A stretch of 64,000 bases of DNA from Roridomyces roridus (GCA_029378245.1 JARKIF010000006.1:1798001-1862000); one strand, 5' to 3'. Shown: positions 1 through 11,345, counted from the first letter of the stretch. Notes: generated by a model from the letters alone, not told the origin. Program-made: numbers and translations.

Positions 1-159
1 TCCAACAATGCCGAGGCGATGAATGGGGTCAAAGCGCGCGTGATGGTCGATATCATCTGTGCCACGGCGTTCGTCGACGAAAGCGCTGCAGGCCGCGGCG
101 AGCTGTTGACGATGTATGGTTGGGCCACAGCTGTGATAACGCAGAAATTGAATTCATGA
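1..159 (+). CDS. Possible C-terminal end of a gene cut by the window edge
   Basis: Frame 1 is open from the first base and stops at about 157-159, giving about 52 residues that include the stretch VKARVMVDIICATAFVDE. No start codon or splice site can be judged because the window begins here. I do not recognise a domain. An open frame of this length can occur by chance, so this is only a candidate tail of a gene lying to the left. Confidence 0.15.
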   Translation, partial: SNNAEAMNGVKARVMVDIICATAFVDESAAGRGELLTMYGWATAVITQKLNS

Positions 160-1314
160 ATCTCCCTTTGCGTGCACCAACCGCGCCGAGCTCATCATAC
201 GACATCCTCACGGTGAGATTTGACGCAAGCTGGATGACGACCCGCGTCCACCGCTGGACAAAGAAGCTGAACAGTGGATACGCAGGTTGCAAGTTCCGGG
301 GAGCGACGAAGACTTGGAAACAAGAATTCATAACGCCCCAGATCCCTTGCGTAACACTAATTTGATACGGCCAGGCCTGAGTCCCAGATCGCCGTTCGGT
401 ATCTATGCCTGTAGCGTACATGAACAACAGTTTCAGTCAATGCAATGCCGAGGGAATGTCAAGCCTTTTTGAGACCGACGAGGCCGATCAAGAAGAAAAA
501 GAAAGAAAGCAAGGCGACAGCGGCACACGGAAGCGGGTAGGGATACTTACTCCCAAAAAATCCGAATCTTGCCGAAACTATTGGGCCATTGCTTCGCAGG
601 CTCAGGGAAAAGGCCGCCGATAATGGGTCTACAGGCGGAGTTGAATAACAGGATGTGCGGGTGGCTTACCCGGTAGGGGAACGGTGCTCGCACCACTATG
701 CATCAGTGTTTTGTCGTGGTGGGGGGCCGTCGGCCGATAGGTCCGAGCATGCAGCTGCTCCGAGCTCAGTTAGTTGTAGCACAAGTCCTTGGCGGAAAAG
801 CAGAACGCCACAAGCAAAGATTTCTTGAAGATCTCTCTCATGGAGTGGCGTCGGGACTTGCCGTTGACTTGTCGGGACTCGGGCGTCCAGTGTGGGTCAC
901 AAGTGGTGAGTGAAACGTCGAAACTGGGAGCAGCGGAGCCCAGGATATCTTGCCAACGAGAGAACCGATAAGTAGGCTTGTAGCAGACAGTGGATGCTCC
1001 GGGCAAGTGGCATCGGAAGGACAAACAAGCGGTAACAAGCACAAGCAAACCGTCTCTTGTTTCTGACCACCATCATCTCTCGACTCCGACTGTCGAGGCT
1101 TCCATCTATCCCGGAGATTCTCCATGTGATGTCCCAGACTTCACTCAATGTCCAATTTTGGCTCGGAATACCGGCTCGGAGTATGCATCGCGCTTGCCTT
1201 CTTTGTGAGACTGTGACGGCGGCGTTGTCAATGCCAAAGCACAGAAATCTGGCGGAACGAAGATAAGTACCAGAGTCCCTCTTTTTCATCCTCGTGTCTC
1301 TCTTGCCTTCCGCC
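160..1314. other. Stretch without a recognisable gene
   Basis: Several overlapping open frames of 60-150 codons run on both strands, but none shows a recognisable motif, consistent splice sites or a frame that stands out. The last 100 bases or so are probably the promoter and 5' leader of the F-box gene that starts at 1315. I see no repeat or RNA gene here. Confidence 0.4.
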
Positions 1315-2467
1315 ATGCCTCTCCTCCCTCTGCCAGCGCTACCCGCAGAACTCTGGGCCATCATTCACCGTCTGGCTCTTCCGGATATGCGGCCTAGCTA
1401 CGAGGCAGCTCCCGCCGAGGCCCTCTCTGAAGCTGATCTAACGCGATACCTACAGGTGTGTTTCCTTCATTTTACTTAGCTGTCATCATCTCTAACTGAA
1501 TTCGAAGGCTGCACGCGACTTGGTGCAAGTATGCAGGTCGTGGAACGCCTTGGCGCATCATCTCCTGTACGAGAACGTATCGGTAAACGACCGCTTTGCC
1601 TCGCTCGACGCAGCCCTCGATCCCGAGACAGCGCGCCACGTCCGGCGGATTCGGCTTTCCACCAGGAGGCTCGACCACAATGCCGTGATTTTGCGACGAT
1701 GTCGGCAGGCCGTGCTCATCGTGCAACCCGGATTTAAAAACCTTCCCGCCGCCGTGTCGCAGCACTCTCTTATCAATTCGCGGGCTCTGTTTTGGGCTCA
1801 ATCTGCACCGATGCAAGCCGTCCGATCCTTCGAGCTCCTAGAAAGCATGCTTGAAGCGACTCCCAACCTGGTGCATCTTTCACTCTCCACCTCGTGCTCG
1901 TATTTCGAGCCCCGTGAGACGCTCCTCGTTCCTCCCCTCCCCAATTTAACGTCTCTCGTCCTATCACACGTCCGGAGCTTCTACGTATGCCCCTTCTTCG
2001 ACCAGCGTCCCCAGCTCACCCACCTCACCATCGACTCGGTGCACATAAAACAGGGATGCGTGCCAATCCTCCCATCCCTACTCGTCTTGACGTTGCTGTC
2101 GGAACCAGTCACACGGGTGGTCCCCTTCCCAGACATCTTGGAGCGATTCCCTAATTTGCGCGAGTTGGAGTACGACGTGCGGAATAGCATCGAGTACCCC
2201 GGCTTTTTCAGTGGGACTGGGGAGGAGACGATGACGAGCCTCCTGTGCGTGCGGTTACGTGCATCCACAAAGGGCCTCGATCGATTTGCCGCCGCCCACT
2301 TTCGTCTGTTTCTGAAACCGATGTTCAAGGCAGTCGAGAGTGTCGTGTTGGATGGGCCGAATTGGGACGCGGCATGGATGCGGAGGGATTGGAAGGCGTA
2401 TCAGAGACTGTCGGACGAGTTGTGTGCGCGGGGTGGGGGTATCGCGGTGGATTTGGGTGAAACGTAG
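1315..2467 (+). CDS. F-box protein (two exons)
   Basis: Two exons, 1315-1455 and 1508-2467, separated by a 52-bp GT..AG intron, encode 366 residues. The N-terminus carries an F-box-like start (LPALPAELWAIIHRLALPD) that continues across the splice into VQVCRSWNALAHHLLYENV. The rest is leucine-rich, with repeated strands such as PNLVHLSLS and PNLTSLVLSHV, as in mushroom F-box proteins. Family members are substrate adaptors of SCF ubiquitin ligases through Skp1; the substrate is unknown. An ATG seven codons upstream is in frame, but the paralog at 8374-9521 starts at the position matching 1315, with the intron in the same place (CTACAG|GT here, CTTCAG|GT there). Function is inferred from family only. 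Confidence 0.8.
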
Positions 2468-3108
2468 CCGCCGGGATCGGCGTTTCTGGTGAGGAGGTTG
2501 CTCGTATGTTTGATAAATGTGCTGATTTCCGCAGTCACAGAATTTCAGTTATTGATGAATGGATGGGTGTATTCGTCCCTGCTGATAAAGTACATCGTCG
2601 TTCCCCGTGCCATCCATCAGGTTCCGTTCATTCAGAAGATCGACTCAACACCCTGGTCGACCGGTCCAGGCTTGTCGTGTTCTAACGTTGACGGGGTCTG
2701 TCAGGGCTTCAGCACGGCGAATCCCGACTGCTTTTGTGTCAGCGAGTACGGCGGTTTCTGAGTAAGCATTTGATCCGTGGTTGAAATCAATGTTCACGGC
2801 ATTCCCACGGTTCGATCACGAAGGCTAGCCCGCACATCGTACCTCGCGAGCTCTGCCGACTGACAGACTGAAGTAAGCCTGCGTTTTTTGAGATCTAACG
2901 AACGGAGATTGAATTTGAAATCACGGCGATCGGCGGCTAAATAGTGCAGTTATCATCTGAGTAATCACCGATCCACCGCTGACACCGGTGTGGTGGGCCT
3001 CGGTTTCCCAAGCTGCCCGTGTCATGATTTATAAACGCGGACACATTTTCTCCGCGCCGCTCTCATCTCCCAATGCTGAGTCGGACAATGTGCTGACGCG
3101 GCTCATTC
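2468..3108. other. Spacer with one small uncertain ORF
   Basis: Between the F-box and RING genes. A 90-codon frame at 2489-2761 reads a hydrophobic start and a cysteine-containing end (DGVCQGF..DCFCVSE), but it has no homolog I recognise and may be chance. An inverted copy of the dispersed motif TTCAACCACGGATCA lies near 2771-2786. Nothing else is supported. Confidence 0.35.
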
Positions 3109-3116
3109 CTATATAG
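3109..3116 (+). promoter_or_regulatory. TATA-like box of the RING gene
   Basis: CTATATAG lies about 40 bp before the ATG at 3152, a normal distance for a short 5' leader in these fungi. A second AT-rich candidate, TTTATAAA, sits near 3029. Inferred from position only. Confidence 0.4.
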
Positions 3117-3151
3117 CGACCCACCCCCAAGACGGGTTGCTTTCAGAACCC

Positions 3152-4206
3152 ATGATTTGTAGCATCTGCCTCGAACGCTTCAATTACCCTGTTTCTTTGC
3201 CCTGCGGTATGTTCTTTGATACTGATTTGATCTTACTTGTACTCATCGTCGGAAAGGGCATGTCTTTTGTCAAGAGTGTATTCGCCGCACTGTACACTCG
3301 ACGCAATCGACGTCGAATTCAAAGTCGTGTCCAACGTGTCGAGCCACGTTCAGCATTCGTGCGTGTTCATTTGCCTATCTTCTGAAATGAGCCCTGAAGC
3401 GTTACCTAGTGAACGTGGATCCCGCGCTGATCCCGGCATACTTACGGCCTCACATTCAACCTCCGCTCCGACCCTTGTTTCTCGAGGACAGCCCCACCCC
3501 GAATTCCGCTAGGTCCGCGTCTGCGTCAACTTCGAGACCAACGGCAACGGCCGCGGAGACTTCTGCTTCTTCGTCTTCGATTTCAAAGTCAGCCGCCACA
3601 ACTCCGACGCCGCACGAGCCCGCGGGGCCCGAGTTGGTGCCCGCGACATCTTTGTCAGATTCATCCGCTTCATCCGGGTTGATCCCAGTCCACCCTCAAA
3701 CCCTCGCCGCCCTCAACCTCACCATCTCAACCCACCGCCGTCGTGCCGCCCTCCACGCTTCGGCCAACACCAACCTCCTCGCCTTTGCGCGTACGGCACG
3801 AGATTGTGCATTACGAATGCGGGCGGAGCGAGATCAGGTTCGGAACGAATGTGTTCTTCTGAAGAAGCGGTTGGGAGAGTTGCAGGGACAGGCTGTGACT
3901 GGATCGAACTCGAAGAAGGGTGAGGCTGCCGGCAGCTGCGCTAAACGCAAATACGACGTTCTGCAATCGTCTGGCGCTCCGGCTGCCTCGGACCCGTCAC
4001 TCTCGGCTGAGGCGACCCTCAAGCGCACGTATCCGCCAGAAGAGACGGGCCTCCCGTTGTTCGTGATGCAGTTTCACAATCATGCTGCATCCCGTGGGCA
4101 CGAGGCCGGCTCGGAGCGCAATACACTGGATTCAGGGCCCCCGATGAAGAGGCGGCGGACGAGCAGTCCCACCCCGGGCGAGGATACTGCAGTTCATGAT
4201 CAATAG
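3152..4206 (+). CDS. RING-finger protein with coiled coil (three exons)
   Basis: Exons 3152-3206, 3257-3358 and 3410-4206 encode 317 residues; the introns are 50 and 51 bp. Splicing assembles a C3HC4-type RING near the N-terminus: CSICLERF, LPCGHVFCQECI and SCPTCRATF. The motif is visible only after removing the first intron (GTATGT..AAAG). A conserved block follows (NVDPALIPAYLRPHIQPPLR), then Ser/Thr-rich linker, a predicted helix/coiled coil (FARTARDCALRMRAERDQV) and a basic C-terminus (PPMKRRRTSS) that may be a nuclear signal. RING proteins usually act as E3 ubiquitin ligases; that activity is inferred. The paralog at 16057-17121 (-) shares both intron positions and the linker motif. Confidence 0.82.
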
Positions 4207-4476
4207 GGCTGGTTCCATTGTCGACCTTTCTTTTCTCTCCTCGGCATTTTGTGTCACACTGTAATACCTATGCACTTGAATCTCGTGTAAATTTATCCCA
4301 AGTTACGGACTTCTCGTGTTGTCATCGGTTTTCAACCGGCGCATCAGTATCTGATGCGCCTCTGCGCGCCGCTGCAGTTACTCCACTTGGTCCCTCAGTC
4401 TGCGCCACCAATTGGGCTTGTGTGAGGAAAATGGTTGAAAGAACGAGCTGAATACACGTACGGACATCCGAGGGCA
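4207..4476. other. Convergent intergenic spacer
   Basis: Lies between the 3' ends of the RING gene (+) and the membrane-protein gene (-). It holds a perfect hairpin at 4338-4360 (separate entry) in the presumed 3' UTR of the minus-strand gene. No gene is seen. Confidence 0.5.
4338..4360 (-). promoter_or_regulatory. 3'-UTR hairpin, copy 1
   Basis: A 10-bp perfect stem with a 3-nt loop (GGCGCATCAG - TAT - CTGATGCGCC), about 120 nt downstream of the stop of the minus-strand membrane-protein gene. The tandem paralog has the same hairpin at 5776-5794. The loop-closing pair is G-C here and A-T there, while the loop TAT is kept. It could be an mRNA element or a terminator/processing signal; its function is unknown. 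Confidence 0.45.
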
Positions 4477-5437
4477 TCAAATCATCCCCTCCCCATGCGC
4501 AAGATGCGCAGCTGAGCATTCGGGATCCACCAAATTGTATTGCGGCTCCCATCCCGGCAAGTTTGATATTTCCAACGAAGTGCCGGACGGGAACGCCGCG
4601 CTCGGCGTGGGTGCCCCCGTGGAGGCGAAGGTACTCGCCGTAGATTCGAGCGTCGACATCGTCGCGTAACTGCTCCGAACGGGGTCTCGGAACGGGTCGA
4701 CCTGCTCTTGCATGGAATAGTGCGAGCTGTCCCTGGGACCTGAGACCAAACCTCGTGCTCTCGGCGCTCGCGGAGAGGTGCCGCTGGACACGACAACGAA
4801 TCGGCGACAGAAGAAGTATGCCGCGGCTGCAATAGCCAGGGCACCGACGATACCCCCTGCTATTGCACCTCCGTTGATATTTTTCCGGCTTGCTTTGGGG
4901 ACGTCGGATGATGTAAAGGGTATGCTGCTGCTCGCGGATGCGGTGCTCGATAGAGAAAGTGTGGCTTCCCCAAAGCACCCGTCTGCGACGAAGAAGGCGG
5001 CCGAATCAAGAATCACCTGGTTGGAAAACGATGGCTGCAGGACATACATTCCCACTGCTACACTGACGTTTGGCCAGGTAAACTCCTGTGAAGCGGGGTC
5101 AATGAGCTCTGTGCCAGTGATGGAAACCACGGGTGTGGGCGGGGTTTTCGCATCGACTAGCTGCGGCACGCCAAGACTGCTGATAGCCAGGGACATTTCT
5201 GTGAAATTCTGGGCTGAGGTTGCAGTGTAGACCCAAGAGATATTCGTTGCGTGACACGAGGTCATCGAAATGGTATTGAATGCAAAGACGCCCGGAACTG
5301 GAGAAAACATGTCCATAAAGGTCCTGCCAGAGAATGAAAAACCCACTGCTCGTATCCGGGCTGGAAGCAAGTCGAGGAAGCAAGGAGGCATAGATCCAGC
5401 CAATCGGGCAGACCGACCAAAGCCAGACCACACGCAT
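4477..5437 (-). CDS. Single-pass membrane protein, tandem paralog 1
   Basis: A minus-strand gene with its stop at 4477. The main exon is open to about 5330 and reads an extracellular-type domain with N-glycosylation sites (TNISWV, PNVSV), then a glycine-rich membrane segment (GGAIAGGIVGALAIAAAAYF), then a cytosolic tail with PFRDPVRSSYATMSTLEST and a proline/serine stretch. The likely start is the ATG at 5437 (MRVVWLW), in another frame and joined by a short intron whose ends I could not fix: GT near 5418 to AG near 5345 would keep the frame. The paralog at 5947-6889 is about half identical, with the tail most conserved. Proteins of this shape are common in Agaricomycetes and resemble surface sensors; the role is unknown. 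Confidence 0.6.
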
Positions 5438-5946
5438 TTTGGCTAATGAGCTCAGCCTGGAGGGATGAGCTCGTTGGGCGTGGTGGGGGAAGCGAAGATA
5501 AGCAGGGTCACCTGCCGGACTTTCAGTGTTGATGGAGCCTGGATGATTCCCTCCCGCGTTGTCTCTCACGACCTGCTGCTTGCGGGAAAATGTGAGTCTC
5601 CGGCTGCACTATGCCACTAAAAATCAACTTCCATCTGTAGACTATTTAATTTCGGCGTACAAGACATAATCCGACTCGGCCACGAAACGCAGGAGGAATC
5701 GAACACCAACATGGAATTTCAACCACGGATCACGGCATATAGGATACAGCCGACCCATCAAATCCCGCATTTCGACGCATCAATATTTGATGCGCCTCGC
5801 ACTCCCGCCGACTACGCGGCTTCTCCACCGGTTCGCTCAGGTTGCGTCGCAACCAATTCAACGTGGTCCATTTGATGATCTTCTCGCGTGTGTTTGAAAA
5901 TGGTTGGAAAAAATGAGCCGAATACAACAAGAGCATTACAAGGGCT
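5438..5946. other. Spacer with dispersed motif and hairpin copy 2
   Basis: Holds one copy of the dispersed motif TTCAACCACGGATCACGG near 5717-5735 and the second 3'-UTR hairpin at 5776-5794 (8-bp stem, loop TAT). It is the 3' flank of the membrane-protein gene at 5947-6889 and the upstream region of the one at 4477-5437. No gene is seen. Confidence 0.5.
5776..5794 (-). promoter_or_regulatory. 3'-UTR hairpin, copy 2
   Basis: CGCATCAA - TAT - TTGATGCG, an 8-bp stem with the same 3-nt loop as the hairpin at 4338-4360 and at a similar distance after the stop codon of the paralogous gene. The pair next to the loop has changed from G-C to A-T on both sides. Confidence 0.45.
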
Positions 5947-6889
5947 TCAGATCCTCTCCTTGCTCCCAGCAAGCGTAGGATGCACCGCAATGCATTCCGG
6001 ATCCACCAAGTTATACTGCGGCTCCGGTCCACGCAAGTTTGATATTTCCAGCGAAGTGCCGGATGGAAACGCCGCGCTCGGCGTGGGTGCCTCCGAGGAG
6101 GGGAACGTGCTCGCCGTAGAATCGAGCGTCGACATTGTGGTATAACTGCTCCGGACGGGGTCTCGGAACGGCGAAGCCTGCTCTTGCATGGGCAAGTGCA
6201 AGTGGTCATCAGAAGCAAGCCTGCCGCCCCATTTAGTTGATCTGCGCAATCTGCGTGCAGTCCTGAACCGATGGAAGACGAAGCACGCTGCGACTGCGAT
6301 CGCCATGCCACCGATTATTCCCCCAGCCATTGCTCCGTCATTCATGTTCTGCGAATGCAATGGGGCAGTCGGGGCAGGGGAGGGAGTACTAGTGGTAGAT
6401 AAAGTGCTGGGTAAAGAACTCGACCCAGGTGAAGAAATTGAGCATCCATTTAGAACGAAGAAAAGCGATGAAGTGATGGGAAAGTTCTGGTTGGTCGATG
6501 ACGCCTGGAGAATATAAGTCCCTGCGGGGACGCTAACGTTGGGCCAGATAATCTCCCCGACCGCGAGTTTGATGAGACCCGAGGTAATGGCCAGGGTTAT
6601 GGGGTCATCGCGCCTACTCAACGATGCGGCTTCGGCGCTCAACTGAGGCGCGTCGATGTTGGTGATGGTCAAGCTCATCTCTGTAGAACCGTCGACCGCA
6701 GCTGAGTTCCAGACCCAGGAGATGTTCGCTGGGTTGCACGAAGTCATCGAAATGTGATTGAATTCGAGAACGGTGTCAGAAACTGCTGTGGACAACGTCA
6801 GGCACTGGCGACGAGACGAGGTACATTGGAGACAGACATCCAAGAGAAGCGGAGACTCCCGACTTGGAAGCGAACCATGAAATCCGCAT
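5947..6889 (-). CDS. Single-pass membrane protein, tandem paralog 2
   Basis: The stop is at 5947 and the main exon is open well past 6800. The ectodomain has the same landmarks as paralog 1 (NHISMTSCNPANISWV, WPNVSVPAGTYILQ). The membrane segment is GAMAGGIIGGMAIAVAACFV, followed by the conserved tail (MQEQASPFRDPVRSSY, TMSTLDSTASTF). The probable start is the ATG at 6889 (MRISWF), which aligns with MRVVW of paralog 1; the joining intron is unresolved. The two genes are tandem and in the same orientation, so they arose by local duplication. Function unknown; membrane topology inferred from hydrophobicity. Confidence 0.6.
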
Positions 6890-7202
6890 TTCGTTCGGAG
6901 GTCCCAGGTCGGTGGCGCACTTGGTGAGTGGGGTGCAGGAGACGGTGGTGGGGCGACATTCCCTGGCACTATTTGAAGATGATTGTCACCCGTGTATTGG
7001 GTCTGAGGCTGTGACGTTTTTGTTCCTTGCGGTAGAACCACTGGTGCCGCTTCATCTTCTATTTGTTTTGATGGATTATACTGGGCTCATTCCTACCCAT
7101 TCATGGTACATACCTTTAAGGTACGTGGTAAAATGTGATCGTGATTCTCGTTTTTCCAATGTGGCCTTGGGGAGGCAATCTCAGGCCACGATAATGTACA
7201 TA

Positions 7203-7310
7203 CTTCAGAACATCTGGCAAAGTTCAACGTGAAAATAGGTGAAAATTCAACCATGGATCACGACCCATGTCACCGGACATGGCCATCAAGATGTGATTGA
7301 CAGATTGTTA
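7203..7310 (+). repeat. Dispersed repeat, copy A
   Basis: Contains the order 'CTGGCAAAGTTCAAC', 'AATTCAACCATGGATCACG', 'CATGGCCATCAAGATGTGATTG'-like sequence, shared with 8233-8310. A shorter match (TTCAACCACGGATCACGG) is at 5717-5735 and an inverted one near 2771-2786. Every copy lies just outside one of the duplicated genes of this cluster. I see no coding capacity or clear termini. Confidence 0.5.
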
Positions 7311-8232
7311 GCTAAATTTGAGACCGTACCACCGTCGCCGCTCCACACTGAGCGCTGGGCGCTGAGCCCTGATTCGGTGACTGCTAATCTACACTGGTTC
7401 CAACTTCCGAATTGGTGGCATGACTTTGGCTTCTGGTTTCGCGGGTGTTTGGAGAATGATCACAGGCTGATCCGGTGATCCGAGAAACCACCTTGGCTCA
7501 CGCGTGCTGAGCACTGAGGTCCAGCACTGAGGTCCAGTGTCCACTCGTTTCGCAGTTGCATTATTATTGCTATGCCATCGTTCCAATCGAGGTTGAGTAC
7601 TGTGTAATCAGAGCTGCCATCGTGCTTTTGGCGGCTGGGAGTCAACTCGAAACAAATGGGGTATCTTGTATTGTTGGAGTGAGGAGTCCTCGAACTCTCA
7701 CATAATTGCGGAACAGATCCTCATTTTTTACATAGAATGGAAGAGAATCTGGGAAGTTCAGGGGCTCACACAATGCTGGTGACTTTTCAGCGAAGGGCCA
7801 AAAAAAACTGTCCTTGGCATTCGCGCAGACTCCGTTTTCCGATTTCCATCAGTTAACAGTGGCCTTCCATCTGAACGTGATTTCACGCCATGTAATTTGC
7901 TCGGTAGTGAGTCTCGATGTGAAGGAGGTAAATAGTGTAAGTAGAGGGACATCCACCACGTCAGGCCGAAGATGGGTCAAACTTGAGGCAAGTGTACATA
8001 TATGTATTGGACCGGCGGCAAGTCGAGACTCGATTCCCGGCACTAGATCGGCGGCGAAATGCATACTTCTCTGATCAGCGCCAATCGGCGTCACACGGCG
8101 TCAGCAATCGCATTAGTGGGTTGAAGATGCTGGAGACTCAAGACAAGGTCAGGCTCCTGTGAAGAGAGGAAGATATGCCTCTTGATGGATATGGGGCGGA
8201 AAGAAATGTGACGGTAGGTAACAAATCTCAGC

Positions 8233-8310
8233 TGGCACAGTTCAACACGAAATTCAACCACGGATCACGGGCCATGCAACCGGATGATGGACATCAAGAT
8301 CTGATTGTTG
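8233..8310 (+). repeat. Dispersed repeat, copy B
   Basis: Matches 7203-7310 in order and sequence: CTGGCACAGTTCAAC, then AATTCAACCACGGATCACGG, then GGACATCAAGATCTGATTG. It lies directly downstream of the F-box gene on the minus strand. Confidence 0.5.
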
Positions 8311-8373
8311 GCCTTTCTTCGTATGCGTAGAAATCTGAATTAAAAGCGCCCCACGCGGAAAAACAGATGAATG

Positions 8374-9521
8374 CTACACTTCATTCACGATGCCTCCACC
8401 CCGTCGACGCAACTCGTCACCCAACACTCGATACTCTGGACAATTCCCCCGCAACCACTCTAAATCCCAATTCGACGCGTCCAACACCACCCGCCTGAGT
8501 GCGCTAAACGCCGGCCCCATAAAAAGGCGAAAGTGCGCGTCTGCGAAATGGCAGAGGCCCTTGATGGGAGAACAAAGCCGCACACACTCGAGGCCCTCCG
8601 GCTTCCTAAAGTCGGAGTAATCGATGCGGCTGCGCACGTCGTACTGCAGCTCGCATAGATTCGGGAAGAGCTCGAAGATCGCCGAGAAGGGGACCTCGTC
8701 CGTTGCGGGCTCCGGGAGCAACTTGAGAGTGCGTAGTGAGGGGAAGGGTGTGACGTCTCCCGTTTTAATGTGGTGCGATGCGATGGCGAGGGAAGTGAGT
8801 CGCGGAAGGTGCTCGTTTCCGCGCGCGAAAAAAGGTTGCACGTAGAATGACCGGATATGCGAGAGGGAGAGGGACGTTAAATTTGGGAGGGTTGGGACGA
8901 ACAGCATATCGCAGTGTGTGAAGCAGCAGGTGGTGGTGGAGAGCGAAAGGTGCGAGAGGTTCGGAGACGCCTCGAGCAGGCGGTTCAGGATGTACCACCT
9001 ATACTGCATGTCCTCGGTTTGGACCCAATGCAGAGCGCGCATGTTTTCCATGGAAGGCTGCGCGGCGGTGTCGAAGGGTCGGGCACGATTCTTGAACCCT
9101 GGGTGAACGATGAGCGCGACTTGTCGACAGAGTCGCAGAATCACGTCGTTATGGTCGAGCCTCGTAGTCGACAGGCGTATCCGTCGCACCAGGCGCGCGG
9201 TCTCGGGCTGTGCGACGGCGGCGGCGAGTGAATCGAAGTGGCCATTCACCCATACGTTCTCGTATAGGAGATGGTGCGCCAAAGCGTTCCAGGACCTGCA
9301 GACTTGCACTAGATGGCAGACAGCCTTGAGACGGCCAAGTCAGACATGTGGGTTGGTGCTTCAAACATGACACGCACCTGAAGATATTCCTTCATATCAC
9401 CAGCAGCCAGCGGGTTGGTGGAAGCCAGGTCGTAGCTCGGCGCTATATCCGGCAAAGCCACCCGATGGATGAGCATCCAAAGTTCAGCGGGAAGCGCTGG
9501 GAGCGAGGTAGTTGTAATCAT
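8374..9521 (-). CDS. F-box protein, paralog of 1315-2467 (two exons)
   Basis: Exon 1 is 9521-9378 and exon 2 is 9324-8374, with a 53-bp intron (CAG|GTGCGT..CTCAAG|GCT), giving 364 residues. The F-box region reads LPALPAELWMLIHRVALPD, then VQVCRSWNALAHHLLYENVW, nearly identical to the gene at 1315-2467. The leucine-rich remainder (PNLSHLSLSTT, PNLTSLSLSHIRSFYVQPFF) aligns throughout. Intron position and phase are the same in both copies, so this is a DNA-level duplicate. It is probably an SCF substrate adaptor; the target is unknown. No frameshift is visible. Confidence 0.8.
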
Positions 9522-11116
9522 CGGAATGCAAGAGACAAGACAAAGTAGGGACAGGCGCGTTGAGCAGACTTATACGCACGGAAGTACCGTCATCTCGGCC
9601 CTTGAAGCCGGCCCCGCAGCGGTGTCCGAGTCCGAGGTTCCGAGAGCCGAAATGGAAAGCGGGAGCTAGTTGAAGAGATTGCGGGCATTTCAGGCTCAGT
9701 ATTGACTAAGTGAAGTGCAAGGGTTGAGATGATGGTGGTCAGAAGCAAGAGCGTAAATTTGCGCTTGCTTGTTTCTTGATTGTGTTCAAATCAACTTTTG
9801 ATATAAAATCTTGCCTTTCGATTCTTGTGCGATACTCATCGACAACTCTCAAGATTTTCGCCTCCACAGAGGTCGTTCAATTTAGAGCTGTGTTTATGGA
9901 TAACTTTCTTCGTACAATGCCGAAGTGGAGAGATCAATGGGCCAATTGCACGAGCGTACAGCTCTTAAAGGCCTTGATCTATGAGCGTGTTACAATCAAG
10001 CTGTTCGGGAAATATGTGTATGAGGTGCTCCGTATCTTTTATGAGGTTCCGGTATATCGTGGTGGAAGACAAACCCTCGGAGTTGGAAGCTAATGGTTCT
10101 AGTGTCAGATCAAAAAATCTCGCCTCTCTTAGTTGGCTGGGCTCTACCGTGGGGCACGGGGAAACCTGTGGGATCTGCGTCATGGGGTTTAGTTGGTTGA
10201 GGGGGGTCCAGGGGCGAAGGCGTAATTTATTTGCTTTGTACGCCGGGACAATCCCTGGGAACCGGCGTTCGATTTTCGGACCGTGCCGTGTATATATCCT
10301 ATCCTATCCTATCCGCCCTTTCCAGGCGGATTGTCGAGGTTCGGCATCAAGAACCGTGGTCTCTTGACACGGTTCTCCCAAATTTTTTCTCATCGGAGGA
10401 ATCGAGCTTCCCCAAGATCAAGCGGCTTGCTGAATTCAAGCTGGTTCAACGTCTAGCGGTCTACGAAATCCCGTAGCTCAACGTCCAACTCCAGGTCGGG
10501 CGATTCTTTGGCATGTGCCAAGGACTCTCGGTTCACGAACGTAAAACGCAAATAGCAATGTCATTCACTGCCATGTTGCGGTTCAGCGCTGGTCGGATCG
10601 AGGTTTTGATAAGTACGATGGGACCGGAGTGCTTCCTTCGAACAGCCATCCGATTAAAAGGGCCAGTTGGGCTTTGGATCCGAAAGTGCATTCCTGGTCG
10701 TAGTGTTGACGAAGGGTTGGGGAATACTGGATACTTGTCTGGCAGTCAGTCCGATGGAGTCCAGACTGGTCCAGGAGTAATCAAACTCCAAATTGCAGGA
10801 AACCGATTAGTTGGACAACGGCGAACTTGCGCTTTTCCCGAGCTCGGGTGCGTGCCAAACTGTACTCCGACCCAGGAAGGATCAAGCAACTCCAGGTCAG
10901 GGAACCGGTTTTTATGACACTTGCGGGATTATCGGGACGCTATTCGAGTTTAAGGCAACTCCACAACCGCCAGAAGATACAAGATATTACAATCAGCAGC
11001 GAGCAGTGAAGGGAACGAACAGATATCAATGCGCATGCGTTCCCTATCATTCCAGGAAAGCAGGAGGTATTGGGGTTTCCCTCGCACGCCTCCAACACCC
11101 GTAGGCTCTCAGAACC

Positions 11117-11165
11117 GTGGTTCAACTCCAGGTTGGCTATGGCTTGTTGGCAGCCGATAGTTTTT
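11117..11165 (+). repeat. B-box-like module with oligo-T
   Basis: GTGGTTCAACTCCAGGTT at 11117-11134 resembles a tRNA T-arm / Pol III B-box (consensus GGTTCGANTCC) with two changes; TTTTT follows at 11161-11165. A weaker member of the array. Confidence 0.3.
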
Positions 11166-11293
11166 GATTCCGGGACTCTCGGCGCATCGACTTCAAAGCA
11201 ATTACTTACACGAACATAGAAGACTGGCCAACGAGAAGGGAGTGGAACGAGCACATATCAATAACATCTCTAGGCAGGCCGGGGATTCGGTCT

Positions 11294-11345
11294 TGGTTCG
11301 AATCCAGGTTCTTCCTCCAACTGATATGATATTGTTAGATTTTTT
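11294..11345 (+). repeat. B-box-like module with oligo-T
   Basis: TTGGTTCGAATCCAGG contains a perfect B-box and can form the T-stem CTTGG/CCAGG around the loop TTCGAAT. TTTTTT follows at 11340-11345. No matching A-box or cloverleaf was found upstream. Confidence 0.45.

Larger units (their letters stand above)
6890..8373. other. Intergenic region with a dispersed repeat
   Basis: No gene is supported; all frames are short and unremarkable. Two copies of a repeat of about 75-100 bp lie at about 7203-7310 and 8233-8310 (separate entries). A sequence resembling a B-box (GACTCGATTCCCGG) occurs near 8026-8040 but has no oligo-T run after it. Confidence 0.45.

Noticed and set aside
8020..8045. Isolated B-box-like sequence GACTCGATTCCCGG
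   Set aside because: No oligo-T run or upstream A-box; a single weak match is expected by chance.
10290..10315. (TCCTA)n run as a satellite or origin
   Set aside because: Only three units; too short to be meaningful.
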